In this document: positions 23,962-32,486 of the stretch, one piece after another | Numbering within the stretch: the first letter of the stretch is position 1 | How the letters are laid out: each line of letters begins with the position of its first letter | Assembly (NCBI GenBank): GCA_964442605.1 | Contig: CAYTZR010000001.1 | Span: forward strand, 44,396 to 108,395 | Direction: 5' to 3' | DNA: 64,000 nt | DNA from: Monoglobus sp964442605 | Lineage (GTDB): Bacteria > Bacillota > Clostridia > Monoglobales > Monoglobaceae | Made by a program: the position numbers and the translations under genes | Notes under the pieces: model-generated | Seen by the model: only the letters and a program-made list of their open reading frames with translations | What the model was told of the DNA's origin: nothing | Databases searched by the model: none

Positions 23962-26058
23962 ATGGATCACATGAATGAGTTGTTCGGCAGCGCGGTGTTT
24001 GAAGATTCCGTTCAGAAGGTAAGGCTTCCGGACGCGATTTACAAGCAGCTGAGAAAGACAAAAGAGGAGGGCACGCCTCTTACACGTGAGGTAGCCGATG
24101 TTGTCGCGAACGCAATGAAGGACTGGGCGGTTGAAAACGGAGTTACTCACTTTACACATTGGTTCCAGCCTATGACCGGTGTTACCGCAGAGAAGCATGA
24201 TAGCTTTATCCAACCTGACGGAATTGACAGTGTTATCATGGAGTTCAGCGGTAAAGAGCTTATTAAGGGAGAGCCGGATGCCTCCAGTTTTCCATCGGGC
24301 GGTTTACGTTCAACATTTGAGGCAAGAGGTTATACAGCTTGGGATCCTACATCAAACGCTTTCATTAAGGACGGTATTCTCTGTATACCCACGGTGTTCT
24401 GCTCATATACGGGCGAGGCGCTTGATAAAAAGACGCCGCTTATGCGTTCCATGGAGGTTTTGAGCCAGTCTGCCGTAAATATCTTGCATATTATCGGCGA
24501 AACCGATGTTAACCGTGTTATCACAACAGTCGGACCGGAGCAGGAATACTTTTTGATTGACAGAAAGGTAGCGCTCAAGAGAAAAGATATTACATATACA
24601 GGCAGAACTCTGTTCGGCACACCGGCGCCTAAGGGACAGGAGCTTGATGACCACTACTTCGGTGTTGTCAAGAGAAGAGTTTCCGAATATATGAAGGATC
24701 TTGACGAGGAGCTTTGGAAGCTGGGAATTTTGGCGAAAACGAAGCATAATGAGGTTGCTCCGGCTCAGCATGAGCTTGCGCCTATTTTCACACAATCCAA
24801 TGTGGCGACAGATCACAACCAGCTTACTATGGAAATCATGAAGAAGGTTGCTGAAAAGCACGGTATGAAGTGCTTGCTCCACGAAAAGCCGTTTGAGGGT
24901 ATAAACGGAAGCGGTAAGCATAACAACTGGTCAATCTCCACAGACAAGGGGGAAAACCTCTTAAAACCCGGCAAGACACCGCACGACAATCCGAGATTTC
25001 TGTTGTTCCTAAGCGCGGTTATCGAAGCTGTTGACGAGTATCAGGATTTGCTCAGAAGCTCCGTCGCAACCGCAGGTAACGATCACAGACTGGGTGCGAA
25101 CGAGGCGCCTCCGGCGATTATTTCGATGTTCTTGGGCGATGACCTTAAGGACGTTCTTGACTCCATCGAGGGTGACAGCGACTTTGAGAACAAGAAGAAA
25201 GAGGTTATGAATTCCGGTATCGACGCTATTCTCGACTTTGCAAAGGATACAACCGACAGAAACAGGACATCGCCATTTGCCTTTACCGGCAATAAGTTTG
25301 AGTTCAGAATGCCGGGATCGGCGTTGTCGATTTCAGGTCCGAACTTTATTTTAAACACAGCGGTTGCCGATGTTCTTGACAAATTTGCCGCAAGACTCGA
25401 AAAGGCGGATGATAAGACGGCTGAGATTTACAGTATTGTCAAAGACACGATGAAGTATCACAAGAGGATTATATTCAACGGCAATAACTATGATGAAAGC
25501 TGGGTTGATGAGGCGGAAAAGAGAGGTCTTTGCAACCTAAAGAACACACCGGAAGCCCTTAAGGCATTTATCGCAGATAAGAATATTGACCTGTTTGTTA
25601 GGAATGGAATTCTCACAAAGGATGAGATGCTCTCGCGTTACGAGATTAATCTTGAAAACTACAGCAAGGCAATCAATATAGAAGCGAAAACCACTATTGA
25701 AATGGCAAAGCGTGACATTGCTCCCGCTGTAGCGAAGTACGTTAAGGAGCTGAGTGACACTGTTGTTTCAAAGAACCAAATAAGCGAAAGTATTACAACC
25801 GAGTTTGAAGAGGCGCTTATTAATAAGCTGTCCGATTTGGAACTCAAGCTGTATAATGCGGTTGCTGTTTTGGAGGCAGACAACGAAAAGGCGTTAGCTA
25901 TGCCGGAAGGACAAGAGCAGGCAGAGTTCTACGCGGACGTAATCCTCAAGGATATGGGTGAGGTAAGAGCTGTTGCCGATGAGATGGAGAAGGATACAGC
26001 CGAGGAATATTGGCCGTTCCCGACATACGGAGATTTGTTGTTCTCAATTCAGGAGTAA
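23962..26058 (+). CDS. glnN: Glutamine synthetase type III
   Basis: Assimilates ammonium by ATP-dependent amidation of glutamate. At ~698 residues it has the size of the GSIII class and not of GlnA type I (~450). GSIII landmarks visible are HWFQPMTGVTAEKHDSF, the metal/ATP region TVGPEQEYFLID, KTKHNEVAPAQHELAPIF, HEKPFEGINGSGKHNNWSI (glutamate and ATP binding) and the large C-terminal helical part. ATG at 23944 has no RBS; ATG at 23962 follows AAAGGA and is preferred. It is controlled by the leader attenuator just upstream, and the ammonium transporter gene follows. Confidence 0.95.
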   Translation: MDHMNELFGSAVFEDSVQKVRLPDAIYKQLRKTKEEGTPLTREVADVVANAMKDWAVENGVTHFTHWFQPMTGVTAEKHDSFIQPDGIDSVIMEFSGKELIKGEPDASSFPSGGLRSTFEARGYTAWDPTSNAFIKDGILCIPTVFCSYTGEALDKKTPLMRSMEVLSQSAVNILHIIGETDVNRVITTVGPEQEYFLIDRKVALKRKDITYTGRTLFGTPAPKGQELDDHYFGVVKRRVSEYMKDLDEELWKLGILAKTKHNEVAPAQHELAPIFTQSNVATDHNQLTMEIMKKVAEKHGMKCLLHEKPFEGINGSGKHNNWSISTDKGENLLKPGKTPHDNPRFLLFLSAVIEAVDEYQDLLRSSVATAGNDHRLGANEAPPAIISMFLGDDLKDVLDSIEGDSDFENKKKEVMNSGIDAILDFAKDTTDRNRTSPFAFTGNKFEFRMPGSALSISGPNFILNTAVADVLDKFAARLEKADDKTAEIYSIVKDTMKYHKRIIFNGNNYDESWVDEAEKRGLCNLKNTPEALKAFIADKNIDLFVRNGILTKDEMLSRYEINLENYSKAINIEAKTTIEMAKRDIAPAVAKYVKELSDTVVSKNQISESITTEFEEALINKLSDLELKLYNAVAVLEADNEKALAMPEGQEQAEFYADVILKDMGEVRAVADEMEKDTAEEYWPFPTYGDLLFSIQE

Positions 26059-26084
26059 GGCGATTTTAACGCCAGCTATTCTGC

Positions 26085-26113
26085 TTGATAATTAAAATAA
26101 GTAAATATATTAT
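26085..26113 (+). promoter_or_regulatory. Probable promoter of amt
   Basis: TTGATA, 17 nt, TATTAT, placed after glnA and before the leader terminator of amt. Transcription would start near 26120. Confidence 0.55.
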
Positions 26114-26140
26114 TAAGTAAATATATTAAGTAAATATATT
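26099..26140. repeat. Three tandem AT-rich repeats in amt leader
   Basis: The unit AAGTAAATATATT occurs at 26099-26111, 26115-26127 and 26128-26140. Copies two and three can fold into an 8-bp hairpin (26120-26140) at the presumed 5' end of the amt RNA. Confidence 0.8.
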
Positions 26141-26148
26141 ATGATAAA

Positions 26149-26162
26149 AGACAAAGGAGTCT
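26149..26162 (+). promoter_or_regulatory. Candidate antiterminator hairpin in amt leader (ANTAR-type hexaloop)
   Basis: AGAC/GTCT stem with the hexaloop AAAGGA, the same A1/G4 pattern as in the glnA leader. Its loop and 3' arm overlap the 5' arm of the following terminator, so the two structures compete. Confidence 0.5.
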
Positions 26163-26189
26163 GAAGTTTATTCAGGCTCCTTTTATTTT
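26153..26189 (+). terminator. Terminator between glnA and amt; leader attenuator of amt
   Basis: AAAGGAGTCTGAA pairs with TTCAGGCTCCTTT (one G-T pair), loop GTTTA, then TTTTATTTT. It may end the glnA transcript and also attenuate amt. Confidence 0.85.
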
Positions 26190-26230
26190 ATCAATATTAA
26201 ATTTTATGTATATTTTAGGAGGAAAAGGTT

Positions 26231-27979
26231 ATGCAAGAAGTATTAGAGCTTATAAATGGGGAATTGTTCGGCGTCTGGTTTTTGATTGGCGCGGCATTGG
26301 TATTCTTTATGCAGGCGGGCTTTGCCATGGTAGAGGCGGGCTTTACCAGAGCGAAGAATGCAGGTAACATCATTATGAAGAACCTTATGGACTTCTGTAT
26401 AGGTACTGTAATGTTCATAATTATCGGTTTCGGACTTTTGTGCGGCGAGGACGCTTTGGGCGGATTTTTGGGACTTCCCACATTGGGAATATTTACCAAT
26501 TACGCTGAGTTCGATTGGTCGAGTTTCGTTTTCAATTTGGTATTCTGCGCAACCACAGCAACAATCGTTTCGGGCGCTATGGCAGAGAGAACCAAGTTTT
26601 CGGCATACTGTCTGTATTCGGCGATTATTTCCGCGGTTGTGTATCCGATTGAGGCGCACTGGATTTGGGGCGGCGGCTGGCTTTCGCAGATCGGATTTCA
26701 CGATTATGCCGGTTCCTGCGCGATACATATGGTAGGCGGTTTGTCGGCGTTGATCGGCGCGGCAATTCTCGGAGCGCGTATAGGCAAGTTCACAAAGGGC
26801 AAGGATGGTAAGGTAAAGCCTCACGCTTTTCCCGGTCATAATATTGTCATTGGTGCGCTGGGATGCTTTATTCTTTGGTTCGGCTGGTACGGATTTAATG
26901 GTGCCGCTGCAACAAACATTTCGGAGCTGGGTTCTATTTTCCTCACAACAACCGTATCGCCGGGCGTTGCGACTGTTGTATGTATGCTGTTTACATGGAT
27001 TAAGTACGGAAAGCCTGATGTTTCGATGTGTCTGAACGCTTCGCTTGCGGGTCTGGTTGCCATCACGGCTCCCTGTGATGTTGTCACGGGCGGAGCAGCG
27101 ATTGTTATCGGCGCTGTTTCGGGTCTGCTTGTTGTGTTCGGTGTATGGCTTCTTGACAATGTACTTCATGTTGATGACCCTGTCGGCGCGGTTGCAGTAC
27201 ATTTCTTAAACGGTGTTTGGGGAACACTCGCGGTTGGTCTGTTCGCAAATCCTTCGGCTCCCGGTTTTGAAACCGCGGGCATTATACCGGGACTTACGGC
27301 AGGCGGCGGCTTTACATTGTTTGGTATTCAATTACTCGGTGTTATTACCGTTTGCGCTTGGACAGCGGTAACAATTACGATTGCGTTTCTTATCATAAAG
27401 AAGACGGTTGGTTTACGTGTAACGGCCGAAGAAGAAATCGAAGGTCTGGACGTACACGAACACGGTATGTCATCGGCATATGCGGACTTTATGCCGTCAA
27501 GACTGGCTGTTTCGGAGGGTACTGTTGAGAATGCGGGTGTTGCTTCCGCTCCGGTGTCGGTGCCTATTATAAAGGTTCCGTCAAGCGTGCAAGATCCGAA
27601 GGACAGCGATGGTCATCCGATTACAAAGGTTACTGTTGTTTGTAAGGAATCCATGTTTGAACGGCTCAAGAACGAGCTTAACGAGATTGGCGTAACGGGT
27701 ATGACGGTATCACATGTTCTCGGCTGCGGTATGCAGAAGGGCAAGGGCGAATATTACCGCGGCGTAGCGGTAGAAGCAACGCTGCTGCCTAAGATTAAGG
27801 TTGATATTGTGGTTTGCAGAATACCGGTTCAAGAGGTAATCAGCGCTGCTACCAAGGCGCTCTATACGGGTCATATCGGCGATGGCAAGATTTTTGTATA
27901 CGGTGTTCAGGACGTAGTAAAGGTTCGTACAGGCGAAACAGGCTACGATGCTATGACGGAAGACGGCGAAAACTGCTAA
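26231..27979 (+). CDS. amt: Ammonium transporter fused to a C-terminal PII signalling domain
   Basis: Residues 1 to ~400 are an AmtB-type channel with 11 predicted membrane helices; recognisable parts include MQAGFAMVEAGFTRAKNAGN, the DYAGSCAIHMVGG region and the twin-histidine helices (HMVGG and VAVHFLNGVWG). After a ~60-residue linker, residues ~464-582 are a complete PII (GlnB/GlnK) domain: IGVTGMTVSHVLG, QKGKGEYYRG with the T-loop tyrosine, TGHIGDGKIFV and VKVRTGE. Free PII proteins normally plug Amt in trans, so here the regulator is tethered. The usual Lys85 is His. RBS AGGAGG; leader attenuator upstream; terminator downstream. Confidence 0.95.
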   Translation: MQEVLELINGELFGVWFLIGAALVFFMQAGFAMVEAGFTRAKNAGNIIMKNLMDFCIGTVMFIIIGFGLLCGEDALGGFLGLPTLGIFTNYAEFDWSSFVFNLVFCATTATIVSGAMAERTKFSAYCLYSAIISAVVYPIEAHWIWGGGWLSQIGFHDYAGSCAIHMVGGLSALIGAAILGARIGKFTKGKDGKVKPHAFPGHNIVIGALGCFILWFGWYGFNGAAATNISELGSIFLTTTVSPGVATVVCMLFTWIKYGKPDVSMCLNASLAGLVAITAPCDVVTGGAAIVIGAVSGLLVVFGVWLLDNVLHVDDPVGAVAVHFLNGVWGTLAVGLFANPSAPGFETAGIIPGLTAGGGFTLFGIQLLGVITVCAWTAVTITIAFLIIKKTVGLRVTAEEEIEGLDVHEHGMSSAYADFMPSRLAVSEGTVENAGVASAPVSVPIIKVPSSVQDPKDSDGHPITKVTVVCKESMFERLKNELNEIGVTGMTVSHVLGCGMQKGKGEYYRGVAVEATLLPKIKVDIVVCRIPVQEVISAATKALYTGHIGDGKIFVYGVQDVVKVRTGETGYDAMTEDGENC

Positions 27980-27998
27980 AATTAAAATATACGGAGTC

Positions 27999-28028
27999 GG
28001 AGTGGGCGTTTCGCCCACTCCCCTTTTT
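27999..28028 (+). terminator. Intrinsic terminator of amt
   Basis: GGAGTGGGCG/CGCCCACTCC 10-bp stem with loop TTT, followed by CCTTTTT. Confidence 0.9.
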
Positions 28029-28197
28029 GGCGTTTAAATCTGTGAAATAAAAAATATGTAAATTATGTAAAGGTTAATTTACACAAAGCGCAAAGGTTAT
28101 TGTTGGGCATTTTGCATAAATAATCTGTTAAACTTTTGTACATTATTAACTTAGGTGTAGATATTGTGAATTTTAAAACAAAGTTTTTAAATTGTAT

Positions 28198-28226
28198 TTG
28201 ACACTTGAGGGTATTTGAGGTAAAAT
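28198..28226 (+). promoter_or_regulatory. Sigma-A promoter of pckG
   Basis: TTGACA, 17 nt, TAAAAT, about 57 nt upstream of the start codon. The upstream 28030-28190 is AT-rich without an identifiable element. Confidence 0.75.
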
Positions 28227-28283
28227 TATTATAGAATAAACTAAAGAAGTTTTATTTCTTGACATAAATATTAGGAGGTTATT

Positions 28284-30068
28284 ATGGCTGAATTTACAAA
28301 ATGCGATAATGAAAAGGTAAACGTATGGCTTCAGGAGCAAATAGCTCTGTGTAATCCGGACACCGTTGTTTGGATTGACGGCAGCGAGGAACAGTTGGAA
28401 GCCCTGCGCGCTGAAGCTGTTGCGAGCGGTGAGATTATTAAGCTTAATGAAGAAAAGCTTCCCGGCTGTTACTACCACAGAACAGCGGAGAATGATGTTG
28501 CCCGTGTTGAGGACAGAACATTTATCTGTACTCCCACAGAGGAGGAAGCCGGCCCTATAAACAACTGGATGGCTCCCGATGAGATGTACGCAAAACTCAA
28601 CGCTCTCTATAAGAACTCAATGGAGGGCAGAACAATGTATATCATCCCTTATTCTATGGGTCCTGTCGGCTCACCGTTCTCAAAGATCGGTATTGAGCTT
28701 ACAGACAGTATTTATGTTGTTCTCAATATGAATATTATGACGAGAATAGGTCAGCCTGTTATAGACGCTCTCGGCGCGGAAGGCGATTTTATTAAGTGTC
28801 TGCACGCAAAGAAGGATGTTAACCCTGAGGAAAGATATATTGTCCATTTCCCGCAGGATGACACAATTATGTCTGTAAACTCCGCATACGGCGGCAACGT
28901 TCTTCTCGGCAAAAAGTGCTTCGCTTTGAGAATTGCTTCATATCTTGGCAGAAACGAGGGATGGATGGCTGAGCATATGCTTATCTTGGGTCTTGAAAAT
29001 CCCCAAGGAGAGGTCAAGTATGTTGCTGCGGCATTCCCCAGCGCTTGCGGCAAGACAAACTTGGCTATGCTTATTCCGCCGGAATATCTTAAGAAAAAGG
29101 GCTACAAGGTTTGGACAGTGGGCGATGACATTGCATGGCTGAGAATTAATCCCGAGGACGGACAGCTTTACGCTATCAATCCTGAGGCGGGCTTCTTCGG
29201 TGTTGCTCCCGGAACAAGCGTAAAGACAAACTTTAACGCTCTGGAATCAACAAAGAAGAATACAATCTTTACAAACGTTGCTATTAACAATGATGATATG
29301 ACAGTTTGGTGGGAAGGACTTGACAAGAACCCGCCCAAGAATTGTACAAACTGGCTCGGCGAAAAGGTTGACGGAACAACATACGAAGGTAATCTGGCTC
29401 ATCCTAACTCAAGGTTTACAGCTCCGGCTGTCAACTGCCCGTGTATATCACCTGAGTTTGAAAATCCCCAAGGCGTTCCGATTTCCGCTATTATATTCGG
29501 CGGTCGCCGTGCAAAAACGGCTCCTCTGGTATATCAGGCGCGCGATTGGAAGCACGGTGTATTTGTTGGCGCTACAATGGCATCCGAAACAACAGCAGCG
29601 GCAGCGGGCGCAGTTGGTGTTGTAAGACGTGACCCGATGGCTATGAAGCCTTTTGTCGGCTACAATATGGCTGATTACTTCGGACACTGGCTGGAAATGG
29701 GTGAAAAGCTCGGAGACAAGGCTCCTAAGATCTTCCATGTTAACTGGTTTAAGAAGGATGACGAAGGCAATTTCCTGTGGCCCGGCTTTGGCGATAACAT
29801 GAGAGTTCTCCTTTGGATTCTTGACCGTGTTGCCGGCAAGGCTGATGCGCATGACAGCGAAATAGGTCTGCTACCGACAGCATCGGATATCGACACAACA
29901 GGTCTGGGAATGACGGATGAAGAGCTCGATGCTCTGCTCAGTGTTGACATAGACGCTTGGAAAGAGGATGTTGAGAATATTAAGGAATACTTTGCACAGT
30001 TCGGCGACAGACTTCCCGCTGAAATCAGTAGACAGCTTGATATTCTGGATGCCAACCTAAATAAATAA
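28284..30068 (+). CDS. pckG: Phosphoenolpyruvate carboxykinase (GTP)
   Basis: Interconverts oxaloacetate and PEP using GTP/GDP; in fermenters it often runs in the CO2-fixing direction. GTP-type landmarks are IPYSMGPVGSPFSKIGIELTD, the kinase P-loop AFPSACGKTNLAML, the metal site TVGDDIAWLR, the PEAGFFGVAPGTS segment, and FGGRRAKTAPLVYQA. The 594-residue length is right for the GTP class (ATP class ~530-540 and a different sequence). Strong RBS (TAGGAGG). It is monocistronic with its own promoter and terminator. Confidence 0.97.
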   Translation: MAEFTKCDNEKVNVWLQEQIALCNPDTVVWIDGSEEQLEALRAEAVASGEIIKLNEEKLPGCYYHRTAENDVARVEDRTFICTPTEEEAGPINNWMAPDEMYAKLNALYKNSMEGRTMYIIPYSMGPVGSPFSKIGIELTDSIYVVLNMNIMTRIGQPVIDALGAEGDFIKCLHAKKDVNPEERYIVHFPQDDTIMSVNSAYGGNVLLGKKCFALRIASYLGRNEGWMAEHMLILGLENPQGEVKYVAAAFPSACGKTNLAMLIPPEYLKKKGYKVWTVGDDIAWLRINPEDGQLYAINPEAGFFGVAPGTSVKTNFNALESTKKNTIFTNVAINNDDMTVWWEGLDKNPPKNCTNWLGEKVDGTTYEGNLAHPNSRFTAPAVNCPCISPEFENPQGVPISAIIFGGRRAKTAPLVYQARDWKHGVFVGATMASETTAAAAGAVGVVRRDPMAMKPFVGYNMADYFGHWLEMGEKLGDKAPKIFHVNWFKKDDEGNFLWPGFGDNMRVLLWILDRVAGKADAHDSEIGLLPTASDIDTTGLGMTDEELDALLSVDIDAWKEDVENIKEYFAQFGDRLPAEISRQLDILDANLNK

Positions 30069-30117
30069 AATCTAAATAAATTTGATATTTACGCCTTAAA
30101 ATATTATTAAAAAAGAA

Positions 30118-30152
30118 AAACTGTTTGCACTGACGCAGACAGTTTCTTTTTT
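30118..30152 (+). terminator. Intrinsic terminator of pckG
   Basis: AAACTGTTTGC/GCAGACAGTTT stem with loop ACTGAC, followed by CTTTTTTT. Confidence 0.85.
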
Positions 30153-30265
30153 TAATTTTTCAATGCCGGTACCGAGGTCCCGATTTAACCGTTTCCCCGA
30201 AAATCAGGCGGTACCGATACTTTTATTTTCCCGCTCTGATGCGGAATGCCGTATGTCCGTGCGGG

Positions 30266-31267
30266 TTATCTCCGCTTCAGAAGCTTCGGATGATCCATAG
30301 CCTTACCGAGACCCAACGCGACACAGGTTTCCGGCTCCTTTGCCACAGCGGATTTCATATCAAGCTCACGGCGTATCAGGCTTGTCATTCCGTAAATTTG
30401 CGAACAGCCGCCCGTAAGTATTATTCCGTTTCTGCATATGTCGCCGATAAGCTCAGGCGGTGTTTTCTCAAGCAAAGTTCTGATTGCGTCCACCACAGAT
30501 CCCGCGGGTTCTTTAAGGGCATCCAGCACCTCATCGCCGGAAATCTGAATAGTTTTCGGCAGTCCCGTCACAAGACTTCTGCCACGTGCTTCCATAGCAA
30601 GAAGCTTGTCCCGCCGGTAAACACAACCGATTTTGATTTTAAGCTGTTCCGCCGTTCTTTCGCCGATAAGCACATTGTACTTTTTTCTTATATATCTTAT
30701 TATTGCGTCGTCAAAGCTGTCTCCCGCTATCTTTATCGAGTCGCTTATAACTATGCCGCCCAGTGAGATAACGGCTATATCGCAGGTTCCGCCGCCTATA
30801 TCAACCACGACATTGCCGCGCGCCTCGTCCACGTTTATGCCAACGCCCAGCGCCGCCGCCAGAGGCTCCTCTATAAGACTTACCTTGCCTGCACCCGCTT
30901 GAATTCCCGCGTCTATCACCGCTCTTTCCTCAACTTCGGTGATATTACTGGGGACGCTGACGATTATTCTCGGCTTGATAAAAGCTCCTATAAGGCTGCC
31001 GCCTGTAGCCTTTTGAATAAAGTGTCTGAGCATTCTTTCGGCCGTGGAATAGTCTGATATAACGCCTTCCTTTAAGGGCTTGACCGCCGTAATGCTCCCC
31101 GGTGTGCGTCCAAGCATTTTCTGCGCCTCCGCACCGATGGCAATAAGCTTGTCTCCTGATGAGTCCACCGCGACAACAGACGGCTCTCTGTCGATTATAC
31201 CCTTGCCCTTAATATATACGAGAACGGTAGATGTTCCCAAATCTATTCCTATATCCTGCCCAAACAT
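30266..31267 (-). CDS. mreB: MreB/Mbl-family actin-like cell-shape protein
   Basis: Forms membrane-associated filaments that position elongation machinery. Actin-fold ATPase signatures: phosphate 1 GIDLGTSTVLVYIKGKG at the N-terminus, connect/phosphate 2 VVDIGGGTCDIAVIS, and adenosine motif GIILTGGCSQIYG. ATG at 31267 gives 333 residues, normal for MreB; the longer in-frame start at 31318 is not supported. It stands alone, without mreC and mreD, so it resembles Mbl or MreBH in context. The promoter is upstream on the minus strand. Confidence 0.93.
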   Translation of the reverse strand: MFGQDIGIDLGTSTVLVYIKGKGIIDREPSVVAVDSSGDKLIAIGAEAQKMLGRTPGSITAVKPLKEGVISDYSTAERMLRHFIQKATGGSLIGAFIKPRIIVSVPSNITEVEERAVIDAGIQAGAGKVSLIEEPLAAALGVGINVDEARGNVVVDIGGGTCDIAVISLGGIVISDSIKIAGDSFDDAIIRYIRKKYNVLIGERTAEQLKIKIGCVYRRDKLLAMEARGRSLVTGLPKTIQISGDEVLDALKEPAGSVVDAIRTLLEKTPPELIGDICRNGIILTGGCSQIYGMTSLIRRELDMKSAVAKEPETCVALGLGKAMDHPKLLKRR

Positions 31268-31325
31268 AATTAGGAGTCTCCTTCCAAATTTTACAAGTAT
31301 GTTACACATCTGCAACACAATGATT

Positions 31326-31354
31326 ATTTTATCCTAAAATATACCTGTTGTCAA
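31326..31354 (-). promoter_or_regulatory. Sigma-A promoter of mreB
   Basis: Minus strand TTGACA, 17 nt, TAAAAT, ~60 nt upstream of the ATG. Confidence 0.8.
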
Positions 31355-31423
31355 TAAAATTTGACTTAAACCTTTTTACAAATTACGACACGGTCGGCAA
31401 GGCTCAAAATATCCCCAAAATAT

Positions 31424-31463
31424 TTTACGTAAATTTTACAGATATGTGATTTTGGATTTTACA
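31424..31463 (+). promoter_or_regulatory. Candidate Pho box upstream of pstS
   Basis: TTTACG at 31424 and TTTACA at 31435 are spaced 11 nt apart and a third TTTACA lies at 31458, roughly two turns further. Direct repeats of TT(A/T/C)ACA at 11-bp periods are typical PhoP/PhoB sites. A TAGTAT-like -10 follows at ~31473. The operon itself encodes a PhoP/PhoR pair. Confidence 0.45.
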
Positions 31464-31542
31464 ATTGTGTAATAGTATAGTATGTGAAGAGAATATTAAA
31501 AAATAAAAAACAAAAACATATTTTAAGAGGAGAACAAATGAA

Positions 31543-32439
31543 ATGAAAGCGAAAAAGCTATTAAGAATTTTATTGCCGTGCGCTGCCGCCGCTGTATGTG
31601 CTTGTCTGGCTTCGTGCGGAGGCACGGCGGGCAATGCGGACGGAGCTGTAACGGGCGGCGGAGAAATAACAGTTATTTCCCGTGAGGACGGTTCGGGTAC
31701 GAGAGGCGCGTTCGTCGAGTTGTTCGGTATAGAAGAAAACGATACGGACATGACGACGGATGCAGCCGACATTACAAACAGCACCTCGGTTATGATAACA
31801 AGCGTTTCCGGCAACAGAGACGCGATAGGATATATTTCCATGGGGTCGCTGAGCGGCTCTGTCAAGGCGGTTAAGATTGATGGCGCGGAGGCGTCGGTAG
31901 AAGCTGTCAAAAGCGGCGAATACAAAATCTCACGTCCGTTTAATATCGTAACAAGGAATGAAATTTCAGATGCGGACGGACTTTCAGATGCGGCGGCTGA
32001 TTTTATCGCGTTTATTTTGAGCGATGAGGGTCAGGCGGTTGTTGAAGGAAACGGCTATATTTCAAGCGGGAGTACAGGAGTGTACTCAGGCACAAAGCCG
32101 GAGGGTAAAATAACGGTTTCCGGCTCATCCTCTGTTACGCCCGTAATGGAAAAGCTAAAGGAGGCATATGAGACAATCAATCCCGGAGCGACGATCGAGG
32201 TACAGCAGAGCGACTCGACAACGGGTGTAAACAATGCGATTGACGGCGTATGTGATATAGGCATGGCAAGCCGTGAGCTTAAAGACAGCGAGTCAGGCAA
32301 GGGTGTAACTTCAACCGTAATAGCTCTGGACGGTATCGCGGTAATAGTAAACAACGGCTCGTCAATCGATGACCTTACATCCGAGCAGGTAAAGAAAATT
32401 TACACGGGCGAAATTACCGACTGGAGCGAAATAGAATAA
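31543..32439 (+). CDS. pstS: PstS-like phosphate-binding lipoprotein with circularly permuted halves
   Basis: Captures phosphate outside the membrane for the Pst transporter. A signal peptide ends in the lipobox LASC with lipidated Cys25. The binding motifs are all present but in reversed order: SREDGSGTRG (46-55), normally in the second half of PstS, comes first; the usual N-terminal SGSSSVTP (193-200), DSTTGVNNAIDGVCDIGMAS and TGEITDW (288-294) come last, and the protein stops where the second half usually begins. Total length, 298 residues, equals one complete PstS, so this is a permutation rather than a truncation. First gene of the pst-pho operon. Confidence 0.88.
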   Translation: MKAKKLLRILLPCAAAAVCACLASCGGTAGNADGAVTGGGEITVISREDGSGTRGAFVELFGIEENDTDMTTDAADITNSTSVMITSVSGNRDAIGYISMGSLSGSVKAVKIDGAEASVEAVKSGEYKISRPFNIVTRNEISDADGLSDAAADFIAFILSDEGQAVVEGNGYISSGSTGVYSGTKPEGKITVSGSSSVTPVMEKLKEAYETINPGATIEVQQSDSTTGVNNAIDGVCDIGMASRELKDSESGKGVTSTVIALDGIAVIVNNGSSIDDLTSEQVKKIYTGEITDWSEIE

Positions 32440-32440
32440 T

Positions 32441-32486
32441 ATAAACGGAGAATTGTTATGGTAATAAACGGAGAATTATTATGGTA
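32441..32486. repeat. Tandem duplication of the pstC translation-start region
   Basis: A 23-bp unit with RBS and ATG occurs at 32441-32463 and 32464-32486 with a single difference. The first copy encodes only a 9-codon peptide ending at the second start; the second is the real pstC start. Confidence 0.85.

Noticed and set aside
26243..27202. 319-codon minus-strand ORF opposite amt
   Set aside because: Arg/Asn-rich mirror of the membrane channel gene; no RBS or family.
28120..28170. Rex-like half sites (TGTTAA, TTGTGAA) upstream of pckG
   Set aside because: The half-sites are not properly spaced or inverted for a Rex operator.
30239..30766. Plus-strand ORF opposite mreB
   Set aside because: Antisense of a complete, well-conserved mreB.
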